A DNA stretch of 64,000 nt, taken from the NCBI GenBank assembly GCA_029531795.1, contig JAPEIS010000001.1:1612001-1676000 (forward strand). Direction: 5' to 3'. The notes under the pieces are model-generated. The model ran no database searches and was not told where the DNA came from. It saw nothing but the letters and a program-made list of their open reading frames with translations. A program made the position numbers and the translations under genes. The stretch's first letter is position 1, and every line of letters begins with the position of its first letter. This stretch comes from Sclerotinia nivalis (Eukaryota > Ascomycota > Leotiomycetes > Helotiales > Sclerotiniaceae). Below, in pieces: positions 52,646-63,849 of this stretch.

Positions 52646-53863
52646 ATGGCCACATCTCCAATATTCACCGCAGCCGATGCGAAAATTCTCAGGAAAAGCA
52701 ATCACCTAAAACCAGCATACGAAAGGAGACTACAAGCATCAATACTCATCATGAAGTCCGAGCTTCCGCCTAGCCTAGGCAATTCGAACGATTCAGGAAG
52801 CGCCATCCTCGATTATACTATCATACCCGAGTTCCTCATAAGTAAGGAAACACTTCTGTATATCGGGTGGACAGCCGAACGCGCTAAGAGAATCTGGAAA
52901 AGTGGGCTGCAGGTGCAAGAGAGGAGGAGAAGGGAGCGCACAGTCTCCAGGATAAGTTTCCTGGAGCATGCATTAGGGCATATCAATATATCAGAGGTCG
53001 AAAAGAGTCCGAAAGACTGGATGATGCACTTGCAGAGGTGGGGAGTCACCACTGTGCTCATAGACGCGATAATGGACCCCGAATATGCAGACGTGAGGTT
53101 GACGGAATCCGCGCAATACTGGGTTAGGGAAACGATTGAGCTCAGATATATGGAGCTACAAAAATTGCGGAGAGATAGCGCATGGAGGGATGAACAGAGG
53201 AGGGACCCCGTAAGTAATGCTGAAGTTGATTTATCAGCCGTGACAGCAACGAAAAAAACGACATCAGCGACACATGCGCCGCCGCCAGGTTATCGTCATT
53301 TGTACAAGGCAATTCCGAAAGAGTGGATTGTTTTTGATACCGATGGAAGCGCCCACATAAGTCATTTTATGCCCCTTAATAGTTCAGACTTCTCAAGAAT
53401 AACCAGAAGATCAAAATGTCTTACTCCTGATCTTGAAGTCGCCAAGTTGTATGAAAGTTATATCCGAAGACGAAGTCCGCTTTCTGCTTCAATAATCCAA
53501 TATACTGTTCCGGACAGCATGATAGAGCGTCTACAACATGTAGTTCCCTTTGGAGATATAAGGAAAGAAACAGTTTACGCTAGTCGATCACGCCAGTGGC
53601 TAAAGGAATCTCTAGCTGAAGTTTGTAAATATCCTTTGATCATTGCACCAATAGCAAAGGCAACCAACGAAGCTATAACTTGGCAGCACATCTCGAATGA
53701 GAATGTATTGCATATAAAAGATAGGCAAGCGCAACAATATCTATTTCAAACAAATGCTGCTATCAACGAGCTAGAAGGGTGTGAGGCGAAGGTGGTGACA
53801 AACATGATGGACGAAAAACTTCGGACCAAAAAATGTATATTCATTCTCCGAAGTCCGTACTGA
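52646..53863 (+). CDS. Hypothetical fungal protein, 405 residues
   Basis: A single uninterrupted frame from ATG at 52646; an in-frame TTG further up is not a credible start. I do not recognise the family. The N-terminal half is helical and charged, with SKETLLYIGWTAERAKRIWK, a basic QERRRRERTVSRISFLEHAL segment and DWMMHLQRWGVTTVLIDAIM. A Pro-rich hinge (residues about 205-215) leads to PPPGYRHLYKAIPKEWIVFD and a C-terminal half with no transmembrane span or signal peptide. It is intronless, unlike most neighbours, which could mean recent origin or acquisition. The terminal codons are suspect: in the next frame the DNA continues past the stop as DSEVLLGYKLV. Confidence 0.7.
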   Translation: MATSPIFTAADAKILRKSNHLKPAYERRLQASILIMKSELPPSLGNSNDSGSAILDYTIIPEFLISKETLLYIGWTAERAKRIWKSGLQVQERRRRERTVSRISFLEHALGHINISEVEKSPKDWMMHLQRWGVTTVLIDAIMDPEYADVRLTESAQYWVRETIELRYMELQKLRRDSAWRDEQRRDPVSNAEVDLSAVTATKKTTSATHAPPPGYRHLYKAIPKEWIVFDTDGSAHISHFMPLNSSDFSRITRRSKCLTPDLEVAKLYESYIRRRSPLSASIIQYTVPDSMIERLQHVVPFGDIRKETVYASRSRQWLKESLAEVCKYPLIIAPIAKATNEAITWQHISNENVLHIKDRQAQQYLFQTNAAINELEGCEAKVVTNMMDEKLRTKKCIFILRSPY

Positions 53864-55534
53864 TTCTGAAGTACTACTCGGCTACAAGCTTGTATGAGGA
53901 TGTTGAAATTGTCCAGGAGCTTCAAAATATCAGGGATCCTTTAGGTTTCAAATTTGAATTTAATTTTGAAAAAGCCATATAGCGGGAAGAGAGAAGTCGC
54001 ATGACTATTCACACGGGTTGGATTGGGGGTTCAGGTGAAACTGGGAAAATGATTGTATCGTAACTGGACAGCTTGGATTGGCGATGTATTTTTGATTTCC
54101 ACAGTTCGAACGGTATAGCATATGATTGCATGGGGATAATTTGTTAAAACTTAGATGAAATTTCTGCTGGATTCGACTTCGAATCTCAAGTCTGTACTTC
54201 AAAATAAAGGGTCTCGTCTTAAAATCAAGCTTCATCTTATGTCTCACGGATCACCATAGCTTCCCATGGGCATTGAAAAGTATTACGAGACTTGATCCCT
54301 AAACTAGATAATTAATATAGACGCGTACAAAATCATAAAACCAAGGGTAAAGAATACAATGTGTTTCTAAGCTACACTAGTAAATTTATCCTTGAGTAGA
54401 CTCTGAGTTTGTGTGAAGAAAGAATGAATACCCATATTATCATCCAGACATTGTTGTTGTGCACCGCCGCTACGAGAACCACTGATTCCATACTCCTACT
54501 CATCTTAGCTGCTTTAATACATGACCCGAAAAAATATTTGCGTAGAGAAATGCGCGGAGTGATGTCAATTCTGCTTGAGCCAGGGTACATACAATAGGAG
54601 CGGCATGGATACAAGGAACAAATGACAGATTCTAGTAAATCGGGATCCATATAGTCCTCATATAAAATCACTCCAATCTTCTCGCAATTCCATGCTTACC
54701 AAGGTTACAAGATGGTCGAATATCAAAATGACTTCATTTGGCACGGTACTCATCCATCCATCCCGCAAAGGCTGCGTCGAAGGTGAATGGCAATGACATC
54801 AGACCTTTATCTCGGTGGTGGTTGAGATTTTCGTTTCATTACATGAGAAGCTTATATGTGCTAGGTGCTAGCAATGGTACGCGTGCGAATGAAATCATCC
54901 ACATAACTACCAAACAACACCAGGTCGCACATACGGAACCGTTGGTGTTGAAGTAGAGCAGTCACATTGACACCCACTCGCAATGCGACCAACGAGGTAT
55001 CATTTCTATATTACGTATCCACTGCGACCAATTTACTTCACTCGTGTACAAGTTTCCTTCTTTCATTTCCATCTACCTTCCCCCCTTCCCTGATCGGCAC
55101 TTCGCCTTCCACAGATAACATCCATTTCCATCCTTCAATGCGACTAACAATCTTCCTCATGCAAGGCCTACACAACCAATTTTCAACCACAAGAACCACA
55201 ACTCGCAAATGACTATGAAACCAATGCCAAATTACACAAATAAAAAACAACTATGCTAATCCCGTACAAAAGCTCGCCTTTTTCCCCAATGAATCGAACA
55301 CCTGCAGCGCTATAAGAAGATAATGCAACAACGCATATGATATTATGGATTTCAACAGCCTAACAAGTTACTCAACTACGGCCCATTGAATTGCGGAGGT
55401 CGTTCAAGCTTTGTCCACTAAACTTTGCCCAGTGAACGTACGTTTGTAAGCCAAACCGAATATATTCCTTGAAAAGAGAAAAACACAAATTGTAGGGTAT
55501 GAAAACAAAGGAAACGATTTTGAGAAATAGGTCA
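53864..55534. other. Spacer between two converging genes
   Basis: 1.7 kb with no supported gene. It holds both 3' UTRs. A frame shifted by one base reads on for about 11-40 codons after the upstream stop. The rest has only short overlapping frames. Confidence 0.5.
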
Positions 55535-57142
55535 TCAACGTAAGCCGATAACACTCATCTCCAACGTCCACACCCTTCGAATCCACACCTTTAACTTCCC
55601 CTCTACACCTTCTACATTCTCCAATTCTACGCCCTCCCACCAACATCTTCTCGCAGGTTTTCTCCAGAAAAGCAAAAGCTTTTGTGCCATACCCACAGCA
55701 TTACCACCCATCTCGTTGCCACGAATATCGGTTCGGAGACGAGCTAATGCGAGACTGCATATAACAGCCTTGTTTGGCTCTCCTGCTCGATGACCCCAGT
55801 GATCATCGTGGTTGAAACCCCTAGTGACATGTTAGTTCATAATTGCTGATGGTGCTACTGCAAATGGACATACCCAGCAGTCAACATTTCAATCAAATGC
55901 TGTTCTGTTGTACCAGTTTCCTCACTTCTTCTCAAGCCAGAAAATATACCATCTTGTTCCAACAGCGCTTTTCCAGCCGCTCTCTTGACCTTAATCATAT
56001 CCGGTTGTTCGATATCAGCTCTGGGAGGAATCGCATAGAAATCTAAATCTTCCCTCAAAACGATTATGCCAGCTCTATCCTGTAACATCTCCCTAGCAGA
56101 TCCCGCCATTGGCTCAATTGGTACAGTGTCTGTTTCTGGTCCCGCGGATGGTGAGTTTGAACCCGATGGAATCGTTTGCGCTACTTTGCGAAAGAATTCA
56201 AGCATGTATTGTAAAGATGCAGGATCGTACTGAGAGAAAGTGTCAGCTATATGCATGTCTAAATTTGACAGTATATTGCGAATAAATAATGGAGTATCAC
56301 GGACATCAACCTGGAAGGCATCTCCTTCATGGTAGGTACTCAAATGGCCATCAGGTAGTAGACCATTGGGAAAGAGTGATAGGAGAACGAATTCGGGAAG
56401 TGTTAGGAGTTCATCTCGAGATAGTGTAAATCGTGTGCCTCTAAATTTGGAGATTAGTATACGTAAATTCCCGAACTACATATTCCATGTATATCATACC
56501 GAAGGTCCATGGTGATGTTCTCATCGGCGCCAACATCTAGAAAATGTCAATAATCATTTCATCTAATAATTGATGAAAATCAAACTTTACCTCCAAGAGT
56601 ATTTATAGGTGCTGCACCTTGCTGCACTTGAGTAATAATACTCGCAGCTCCTCCGGCGGCCGCCATCAGATATGTAAAGCCGTCGAGTGGACTTGAACCT
56701 TCCGAATATGCAGGTGGTGGTTCGCTTTCGTCGTCTTTTTTTGAGGATTCGCCTTTATTGTCCCGCGGTAGCGCAGCTTTTGTTTCCGCCTCGACGTCTC
56801 TTGAGGAAGTAGAAGCTTCGAGAGCTTGTCGATTTTGATCGGACGCGACAAGAACGTATTCCGGAGCAGCAGTAGACGTAGATGGAGATGCGCCTGCTTC
56901 AGTAACGGCAACCTTGTAAGCCTCGACAGCTTCTGCAGTTGAAGTATAGAGGGAAGAAAAGGGCGGGGGCCGTGGTGAGGAAGGCGTAGATTGTGACGGT
57001 TCTGAAATGGGGTATCTAGGGGGTGGTGAATGACTGCGATCTAACTCTTCCTCCAACTTCAATTCGTGCTCTTCTGCTGTGATATTATCTAGCCCAACGG
57101 ACGGACCGTCGATGGCTCTTTGCGTATTGGACAACGTGGTTG
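55535..57142 (-). CDS. WHI2-like BTB/POZ-domain protein, 5' end unresolved
   Basis: Minus-strand exons 57142 (or earlier)-56591, 56536-56500, 56440-55874 and 55820-55535 join in one frame to at least 477 residues, close to yeast Whi2. After a Pro/Ser-rich disordered lead of about 180 residues comes NITMDLRGTRFTLSRDELLT then LPEFVLLSLFPNGLLPDG, the BTB core, followed by CDPxSLQYMLEFF-like text (DPASLQYMLEFFRK). The C terminus has WGHRAGEPNKAVICSLALAR, GNAVGMAQKLLLFWRKPARR and ends WTLEMSVIGLR. Yeast Whi2 activates Psr1/Psr2 phosphatases in stress and TORC1 control; the same role is inferred. No in-frame ATG precedes the conserved part. A CTCAG acceptor at 57143-57147 (phase 1) suggests a short upstream first exon I could not locate. 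Confidence 0.75.
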
Positions 57143-57434
57143 CTGAGATTTTTGGAAGTGGATTTGAAATTTAGATTTGATACAAGGATTAAAGTTAAAT
57201 TGATTGAATTCCGGAAATTGTTATTTGGCACAGAAATATGAACCAGAGAATCAATGGTTGGGTGCGATATGTATTGAGTGTTGTGTATAATTGATCGTGA
57301 TCAGTTTAGGAGTGCTTACATAAGGAGGAAGTACCATATAGGGTTTAGTGTCATCACATAATGTCTGTGCATAACTTAAATTAAGTGCTATGATTGGTAG
57401 CCGCAGGGCGCTTAGAGGTGTTATTAAACATCAT

Positions 57435-57645
57435 CATTATCTATCAGATGAAGAAGATATTGGCTATAAGAGATGTATGGAGGTATTAAAGGTAGGTATT
57501 GGATATTCATATTTAGATACCCATTTCTGGATACCACCTGGTTAATCATCTATCAGATAAGATACTGGCTATAAGAAATGTATACATGAAAGGTAGGTTA
57601 ATGGATGTACCTACATAGCTATCTATACACTCATTTCTGGATACT
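57435..57645. repeat. Degenerate direct duplication, about 110-bp unit
   Basis: 57435-57534 and 57545-57645 share in the same order: ATCTATCAGA, GATA(T/C)TGGCTATAAGA, ATGTAT, AAAGGTAGGT and CATTTCTGGATA. The copies differ by several substitutions and small indels, so the duplication is old. Confidence 0.7.
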
Positions 57646-57755
57646 ATCTCCAACCCCAAACATCTATATCTGGATACATATATCGACATACTCATATCTG
57701 CACACACTTACCTCCATACAGCTCATATTTGGATACTCATCTCGGAATATCCGTC

Positions 57756-57831
57756 GATGCATAATATCTAGGTGGATACATAACATCTATGACGATGCAT
57801 AACATCTAGCTGAATACATAACATCTAGGAG
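57756..57831. repeat. 19-bp minisatellite, four copies
   Basis: Four consecutive 19-base units of the form GAT(G/A)CATAACATCTAG plus a variable trinucleotide. Units 1 and 3 start GATGC, and 2 and 4 start (G/A)ATAC, so a 38-base higher-order unit is likely. Confidence 0.9.
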
Positions 57832-59025
57832 ATTTCTGCAGCTTTTGATCTCGTTGATAATACCTAAAATAGCGAGTTCCAGGGGGGTGGTTTACTTTTC
57901 AAAAGAGGGTTGGCGGGAGTCAGATTCTGTGTAGTTGCCTTTCTCTCGGAAAAGTTTCTTGATCTAGGTCTGGCCTCGCAGCTACAGAATAGCTCCTCAA
58001 TTCACGAATTCGCGCCCGTCTTGAAAGCGGCATTGAATTGACCAGAGCGACACATGAGATGAAAAGGTGTTATGGCAATATTGTCTATACTGTTAACGTT
58101 TTGGCGATGTTTTGAGTCATCAATCAGCTTTTGGAGAATACTAGTGTGTCAATTGCAGCGGCACAGCGAATTACTTTATGCTAATCACCCATAAATGTAT
58201 CTGGGATTAATTTGTCTATCGCTTAACGGACCCGGAGCATCGGCACTTTCTTCCTCGATAGTTCTTAGAGAAGCTAGTGCTCTATTGATACCCCTCAGGT
58301 TTGTATTTTCAGTAACAATAAACCATGTTGCATCCAAGTCCGCTTTTCAGATTTTTTAGACACCCCGTGCAATATCTTCGTGTCCCCGCCTGGCAAAGTA
58401 ATTCCAATGGGGCTGTTGCGAAAGTCCGTCATCTGAAAGGTCAAACAGATTTTCATTCAATGGTTCAGGAGTAGTTTTGGTCCGGTTCCAGGCTTCTCTT
58501 CTGGATCCATCCTCATTTTACTTTTGCGAGGATGTGGTAAACATGATGGTGAATAATGAAGTAGCAGCGACCAAGTTCGACAAGTGATTGCGTATGTTTC
58601 AAATGCCTTTCTTGTCGGAGCCGCCAAAAGTTACTGAATCTCATGGCCCGCGTTACTCAACGATTACAAGGACTCAGCACAATTATGTAGAGATAAGCTA
58701 ATCGTCTTGGCCATAAGCCTTGCTTTAGCCCTATCTACTAATAAATGAGGCCGAGGCAGTAGCAGCAGCAGCTGACTTCCAAAATGCAATGGTCGGTATA
58801 GTGTGTCCCAAATGCTGTTTTGTTCTCAGTTTGAGTAAGTATTGTATTGTTTAGTAAGCTTTGGACGCCCAAGGTCTTTGAAGATGTTAGATTTTGCCAT
58901 GGCATAGCATTGGATAGGATGAGAGGTGAGTAAGTTACATTTGCCTTAACACAAATGTCATTCCAACATATTAGCCACACACACGCCTGCTGTGCTTATT
59001 GTATAAACGACACTATTTTTGATTT

Positions 59026-59676
59026 CTCAAGGAGTAGAAGTAGTCTCGAAGTTTTTACCAGCTCCATTATAGGTGTTAGTGCTGTTCATGAGACCAGTTA
59101 TGAGCGTTGGTGGTGTTGCTGTCTTGGCTTTGTTCCAGAGCGATTGAGCAGGTACGTAGTTCTAGTCATTTAGGAATAACAAGCCGAGATCCACATCGTA
59201 CTTTTGCTGTTGCAGGACCGTTGATAAACGAGACGACCAAAGAATCCATCACCATATGGGAGAATAAGATGAGAGTGGTACCAAGAACTACCATAGTTAT
59301 CTGCGAAAAATTTGTATGTGAGAGAATCTCTAGGGGCAATTGGACATTGAGAGACTCCTGGAACACCGTCATACTGAGCATTGTTCAATTGCCTGATGCC
59401 ATGCCGATGGATAGATGTCCCGTTGGTGAGCTGTGATATTTGAAGAGATAAAAACTCAAATTGTCAATCTTACCTCTCTAGTTACACCTGTGCTTGGGGC
59501 AGCGGTGTAAGAGTTCGTAGATACCGAATATTGACCCCAACAACTCCTGGTTGTTGTAGTATTGACACAAGAATGACGTCCTTCAAAAGCGGCAGGGACG
59601 ACCTCTGCTGTAGGTAATGCCAGGTCAAAGAAAGTGAGGCGAAGGATGCCAATGAACTAAAGAACGGGTTTCTCAT
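59026..59676 (-). pseudogene. Laccase (multicopper oxidase) relic
   Basis: Minus strand. The ATG at 59676 opens a signal-peptide-like MRNPFFSSLASFASLSLT. One frameshift later comes CVNTTTTRSCWGQYS and STGVTRE, the usual laccase N terminus, and then a GTAAG donor. Next comes NGTSIHRHGIRQLNNAQYDG, then GVPGVSQCPIAPRDS, then YGSSWYHSHLILPYGDGFFG, i.e. copper-ligand regions 1 and 2. About 45 residues expected between TRE and NGTSIH are missing. In the first copper motif W is replaced by R. Two further frameshifts follow (INGPATA, then YDVDLGLLFLND), a stop, and GLMNSTNTYNGAGKNFETT before the similarity ends. Domains 2 and 3 are not found. Multiple independent lesions make this a dead gene, not an annotation error. 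Confidence 0.88.
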
Positions 59677-62628
59677 GGTGAATATCGGGTATTTCAACAA
59701 CACCCTAAAGAATATAAAAAGAGCTGGTTGATTGACAAGCTGAAGACAACATACTGCCAGAATTCATACTATTTATATAGACGAATAGATACTAGCCGCC
59801 TGCTCAGAACTCACCCATAACACAACTAGCAATCATTTCTTTCCCTTGTGAAGATGAGTAAAACCTCGAGTCCTACAGCAGCAACCTCATACTTCATCTC
59901 GTTATCTGCAGTTGGAAGGGCTGAAGGTCGTATCTCCGAAGCGCATACAGCGCTGTTCCTCCAGACACGCAAATTGATAACTTCCTGAGCTCTATTTAGC
60001 TGCAACTAGACAGTACCCAGCAGGTGGTAATTCTCATAATGCAGTGAGAAAGTTCAAGGATGCATTGTGAAATATTGATCTCCTTAAAACCGATAAGAAA
60101 ACTCTTGGTATCGTTAGCGATGAAGCTACTCAATGTCGCGATAATTTCCATAATGGGTATCAAAAGAGAAGACACTCATAACCTTGCAGTTGCAGAGCTT
60201 ACTTCATGTTAGCGAGAGGGGTAACGAGCACGTCACTTCCGGCGGCGCCACGAGTTTCAATTGCAACAGTACCTCGTGAAACTATCCTGGTTTGAACGCT
60301 TATATCTTCAGATGAACGGAAAAGCAGAAAACCACGGGAACCTGCTTCTTGTGGCTCTAAGCCTGTAAAGGCTTGTGCATTGCACCGCGCCTAAGGATTC
60401 TATCGCATGAAGTGCGAATTCTTATTATTGATCTTATTATTGAAGCAATACTTTCAGTAACAATGACTAGCTGGGCGGTAGAATATTTTCCCAATACTCA
60501 TTCGTCAAGCCCAAGGAGGGCATGAAGGAAACTGTTCACCATGTAGCTTCATAGTCAAATTGAACTTCTATGATAGAATACATGGGTTCGATTACCTCTG
60601 CCAAGTACGTAAAATGTTCTCGTGCTACTTCAAATGAACTTTGCACCGGGAAATCAGTCTTGATGCTGATTTCACGCGTGGAGTCTAGTGCCGATATTTC
60701 CCCTCATTTTCATCTTTGACAGCTATCAAAAGTAGAAGCAGATCTTATGGAATATGCAGCGCGAGGCGCTTTCTTTGATGAGAGAAAAACATGGGTTCTA
60801 ACGAAGAGTAGATTGTGAATTGCCAGTCAACAGATTTATCATGCATCTACTTTGCCAACCGGAAGCTTGGTAAGATCTTTCAAATTAGCGCGGTCAAAAC
60901 CCATGTTAATTCTGAGTTTGAGAGCATTTTTTCCTCACAAGGAAATGACGGAAACATGCTTTGTAGAATATTGTATTAGTATCGCCAACATGGAGATAAG
61001 GAAATGTGACAGGTGTGAATAGAATCTACTTCGCCGCCATACTCGGGGTCCAATTCGGATCAGTCTCCTACGCATTCATGTAACCGCTGTCTTCCTTCCA
61101 GGATATAGTTTTTCTGCGAGGTAATCTGAATACGTACCCCATACCCTTTAATTGATATTGTTGTGCATGGGAACCTCTTAAGGGCTTCAAAGTTGCATGG
61201 ACAAAATCACGTTGACGAAAGAAACACATATATGCATATCCATAATTTGGTTAGCAATAGAGACGTAGAACTATGATATATCTACGCCAATTTGTGTGAA
61301 AAGGCGATGGACTCACATTGCAAGAATAAAGGCTACCAATAGCTAAATAGATGGATATCTGCGGATGTGCCCGAATAACTTTGTATCGCACCCTGTTTTC
61401 AGGGTTAAAGGTCAGATCGATGCGGGGAGTAAGATGTGATAGATTAGGAGGAGAACATAAAAACAGGGTTGAATCTCTTGAAGATAAGCCAGGGCATAGA
61501 GCTAGGGAGAGGATTGAGGAGAAAGCTTCTGAAAAGGATTTCTCCAATATCATGCGGCGCTCAATAACCAAGTTGCAAAGCACTCTAAACATGGTATATT
61601 TTGAGGTGATTAAACTGCACGATAGCAATGATGTTAACGTACATGGTATGTGGTAAAAGTTGCATATCTGACAAGCAAATGCAAATTCCTTTATCAAAGA
61701 AACAAAGCATGGTGCGGCACTTATCAACTAACGTTGCTGATGTGTGAAAGTACCGCTCGCCAAGTAACACGGATTGGTGGTGCTTCCGTACTCTTCCCTT
61801 GGAGGCAACCCTTCGTGCTTCGAAAGCAGCATGTAGGAATGCCAAGAGAACCATGATAAGATCAGAAATTGACACAGAGACTTTCTCCGGTCGTATCCTA
61901 CAACAGCAGTACCTGAGAAGGTCTCGAGCTGGAAAGGTGGAAGATGATTGATGGAACAATATATTGAAAGCCAGTTGGAGATAGCTGAAGCAATTTCGCA
62001 GAGGTAAAGGTGTCTGAGTCACATCAAAAATATCCCCGAAATCCTAACGCAAAAGCAAAAGTGTATTATTTAATATCCGACACTGAGCTGGCTGGAATAG
62101 AAAACATGTACCAAATGGTTGATTTGAGCACATTGGAGTAGGCGACGTGTATAATGTCCTTGGGACAAATAACAGTAACGGTTTGAAAATAATTGCCAAA
62201 TTCATCTACTTGTAGAATATCAAAGTTACAGGAGTATTTTTGTAGCCCATTTAACAATAGATAACAATCTTTTTCGCCCAACTTAATAACATGTGTTTTA
62301 TAAAGCTCAACAACTTTCAACAAATTTTCCAAGTGCAAAATTCTCCGGCCATTGATGAGTGATAAAGAGAGCGAAAAACGTGCTTCAACCGTAAAAAGAG
62401 GGGAGAGTTTTGTTCCCTAGAGGCCTTTCTGGATCCATATATCAACAAAAGAACGGGAATGTGCCGTTTGCCACCAATCGCGCCAAACCCATTCCATCCT
62501 GCAAGCTTTGAGACCAACCCCCGACTCGCAGCAATGTTAACCCGTCACCTTATCATCATTCCCATATGCTTCGTTATATTTCATTCGTTTCGTCCATCAT
62601 ACCCGTACCCAAAACCTTTCTCCTCCGC
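59677..62628. other. Unassigned region with exon-like fragments
   Basis: Nothing complete is visible. Two minus-strand stretches look like exons: 60703-60539, 55 open codons ending at a GTGAAC donor, and 60390-60203, 62 open codons starting after CTTAG and ending at a GTAAGC donor. I cannot name their family. Several other frames of 70-145 codons (61251-62338) lack motifs. The part adjoining 62628 is the 3' side of ATG33. Confidence 0.4.
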
Positions 62629-63392
62629 TTACACAACATCAACAAAAATAACCTCGGTCAATCCTCCATCCCCCCAAATACCCACAACACTCATCGCAAA
62701 GCCCAACCCCGCAACCGCCGTCCTGATAATTTGGCTGGTCATGAACCCCTCCATTTCCTCTCTCACTTCCTCCCCATTAACATTATCATCCACCTCCTCT
62801 TCACTGCTAGCCAACCCCGCACTTTCATAATCCCTCGCACTCTTGCTCAATACCTCGTAACTGGCATCCATTTGCCTGGGACTCATAGCTTTCTTTGACT
62901 TTTTCTTTTGTGCAATGCGTCTTGGACCTGTGGAACCCATGGCAAGTGGGACTAATTTATCAACGATTGAGCTTGAGGCGGCAAATAGAGATGTCCAGAG
63001 GAGATAAGGATGTCTTTGTCCTCGAGGCGAGAAATAGAAGGCGAGAAGGAAAGACCATGATGAAACCCAAGTGAGAGCACGAGTGTGGGTTGTGGCGAGA
63101 GAGGTGAGGGAGCTGTAAGAACGAGATGCGAGAGTAGCAGACGGGAGGGTTAGGAAGGCTGGAATCGTGAGGGATGAGAGAGTATAGGAAACGCCCTATT
63201 TATCATGTCTGTTAGGCCTTTGAGTTCATCATAGATTAAGAAGAGAGAAGATGGGAAGAGAATGATGAAGTTAGACAAGCTGTTGGATTTGAAATGGTAA
63301 GTTATGGTGGGGTGATGCAATTAACTTACAGTAAGTAAGCCGAGGGAAATAGATCCCACAAACTTTAAAGTCGACACAGTCCTTGTAGACAT
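62629..63392 (-). CDS. ATG33: ATG33-like mitophagy protein
   Basis: Two exons on the minus strand, 63392-63330 and 63195-62629, give 209 residues. Exon 1 is MSTRTVSTLKFVGSISLGLL plus T, exon 2 continues GVSYTLSSLTIPAFL. Four hydrophobic spans are visible: residues about 9-28, 30-40, a WVSSWSFLLAFYFSP span with LLWTSLFAASSS after it, and a C-terminal IIRTAVAGLGFAMSVVGIWG. Between them lies a basic QKKKSKKAMSPRQ loop and an acidic SSEEEVDDNVNGEE segment. Yeast Atg33 is a mitochondrial outer-membrane protein needed for selective mitophagy (established); filamentous-fungal homologues share this layout. The 134-bp intron is phase 0. It is divergent from the SPS19-like gene. Confidence 0.85.
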
Positions 63393-63849
63393 CTTGTCGC
63401 GTACAAAAGTCCCTCCCAAATATGTCTTTACTTAAGAGTTGTTCAATACACAAAGACAATGTGATATGATGATAGAGTTGATGGTTTGGCTATTCAGTCA
63501 GCGTGGTGGGTAGCGAGTGGAGGCTAAGGGAAGAAGATCCTTGTCCTTTTTTTTGGGCTCGCGGGATTATATAATCATGTTCTTAGCTCCCGGAACTTGT
63601 GAATTGATAGCCGGACCGAGGCACACGAGACTCCAAACCCCGGATTTTAGTAAATGTCTCACTTTGGTTCAGTGCCTGCCTAGGTAGGTTGGTCTAATGT
63701 TGGTTATACATTTCTACGACTTACTTCTCTCATTGCTTTTCCAAAGCTGTGCTCTACAATAGAACACATTATTTGAAACAAGTATTCAAAAGTTAGACCA
63801 TCAATTCTATCCTATATCCCCAAATACTCGTTCTGGAAATACAACGAAC
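63393..63849. promoter_or_regulatory. Divergent promoter of ATG33 and the dienoyl-CoA reductase gene
   Basis: 457 bases separate the two divergent start codons, with no other frame of note. Both promoters must lie here. No specific operator was recognised. Confidence 0.55.

Larger units (their letters stand above)
57143..59025. other. Repeat-bearing spacer upstream of the WHI2-like gene
   Basis: It probably contains the missing first exon and promoter of the WHI2-like gene near 57150-57400. Beyond that lie a degenerate tandem duplication of about 110 bases (57435-57645) and four 19-base units (57756-57831). No gene is supported over 57.9-59.0 kb. Confidence 0.5.

Noticed and set aside
58738..58980. 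80-codon frame as C-terminal part of the laccase relic
   Set aside because: I could not match it to laccase domains 2 or 3; adjacency alone is not enough.
61585..62022. 145-codon minus-strand frame
   Set aside because: Irregular hydrophobic/Cys-rich composition with no recognisable domain; it overlaps another equally poor frame.
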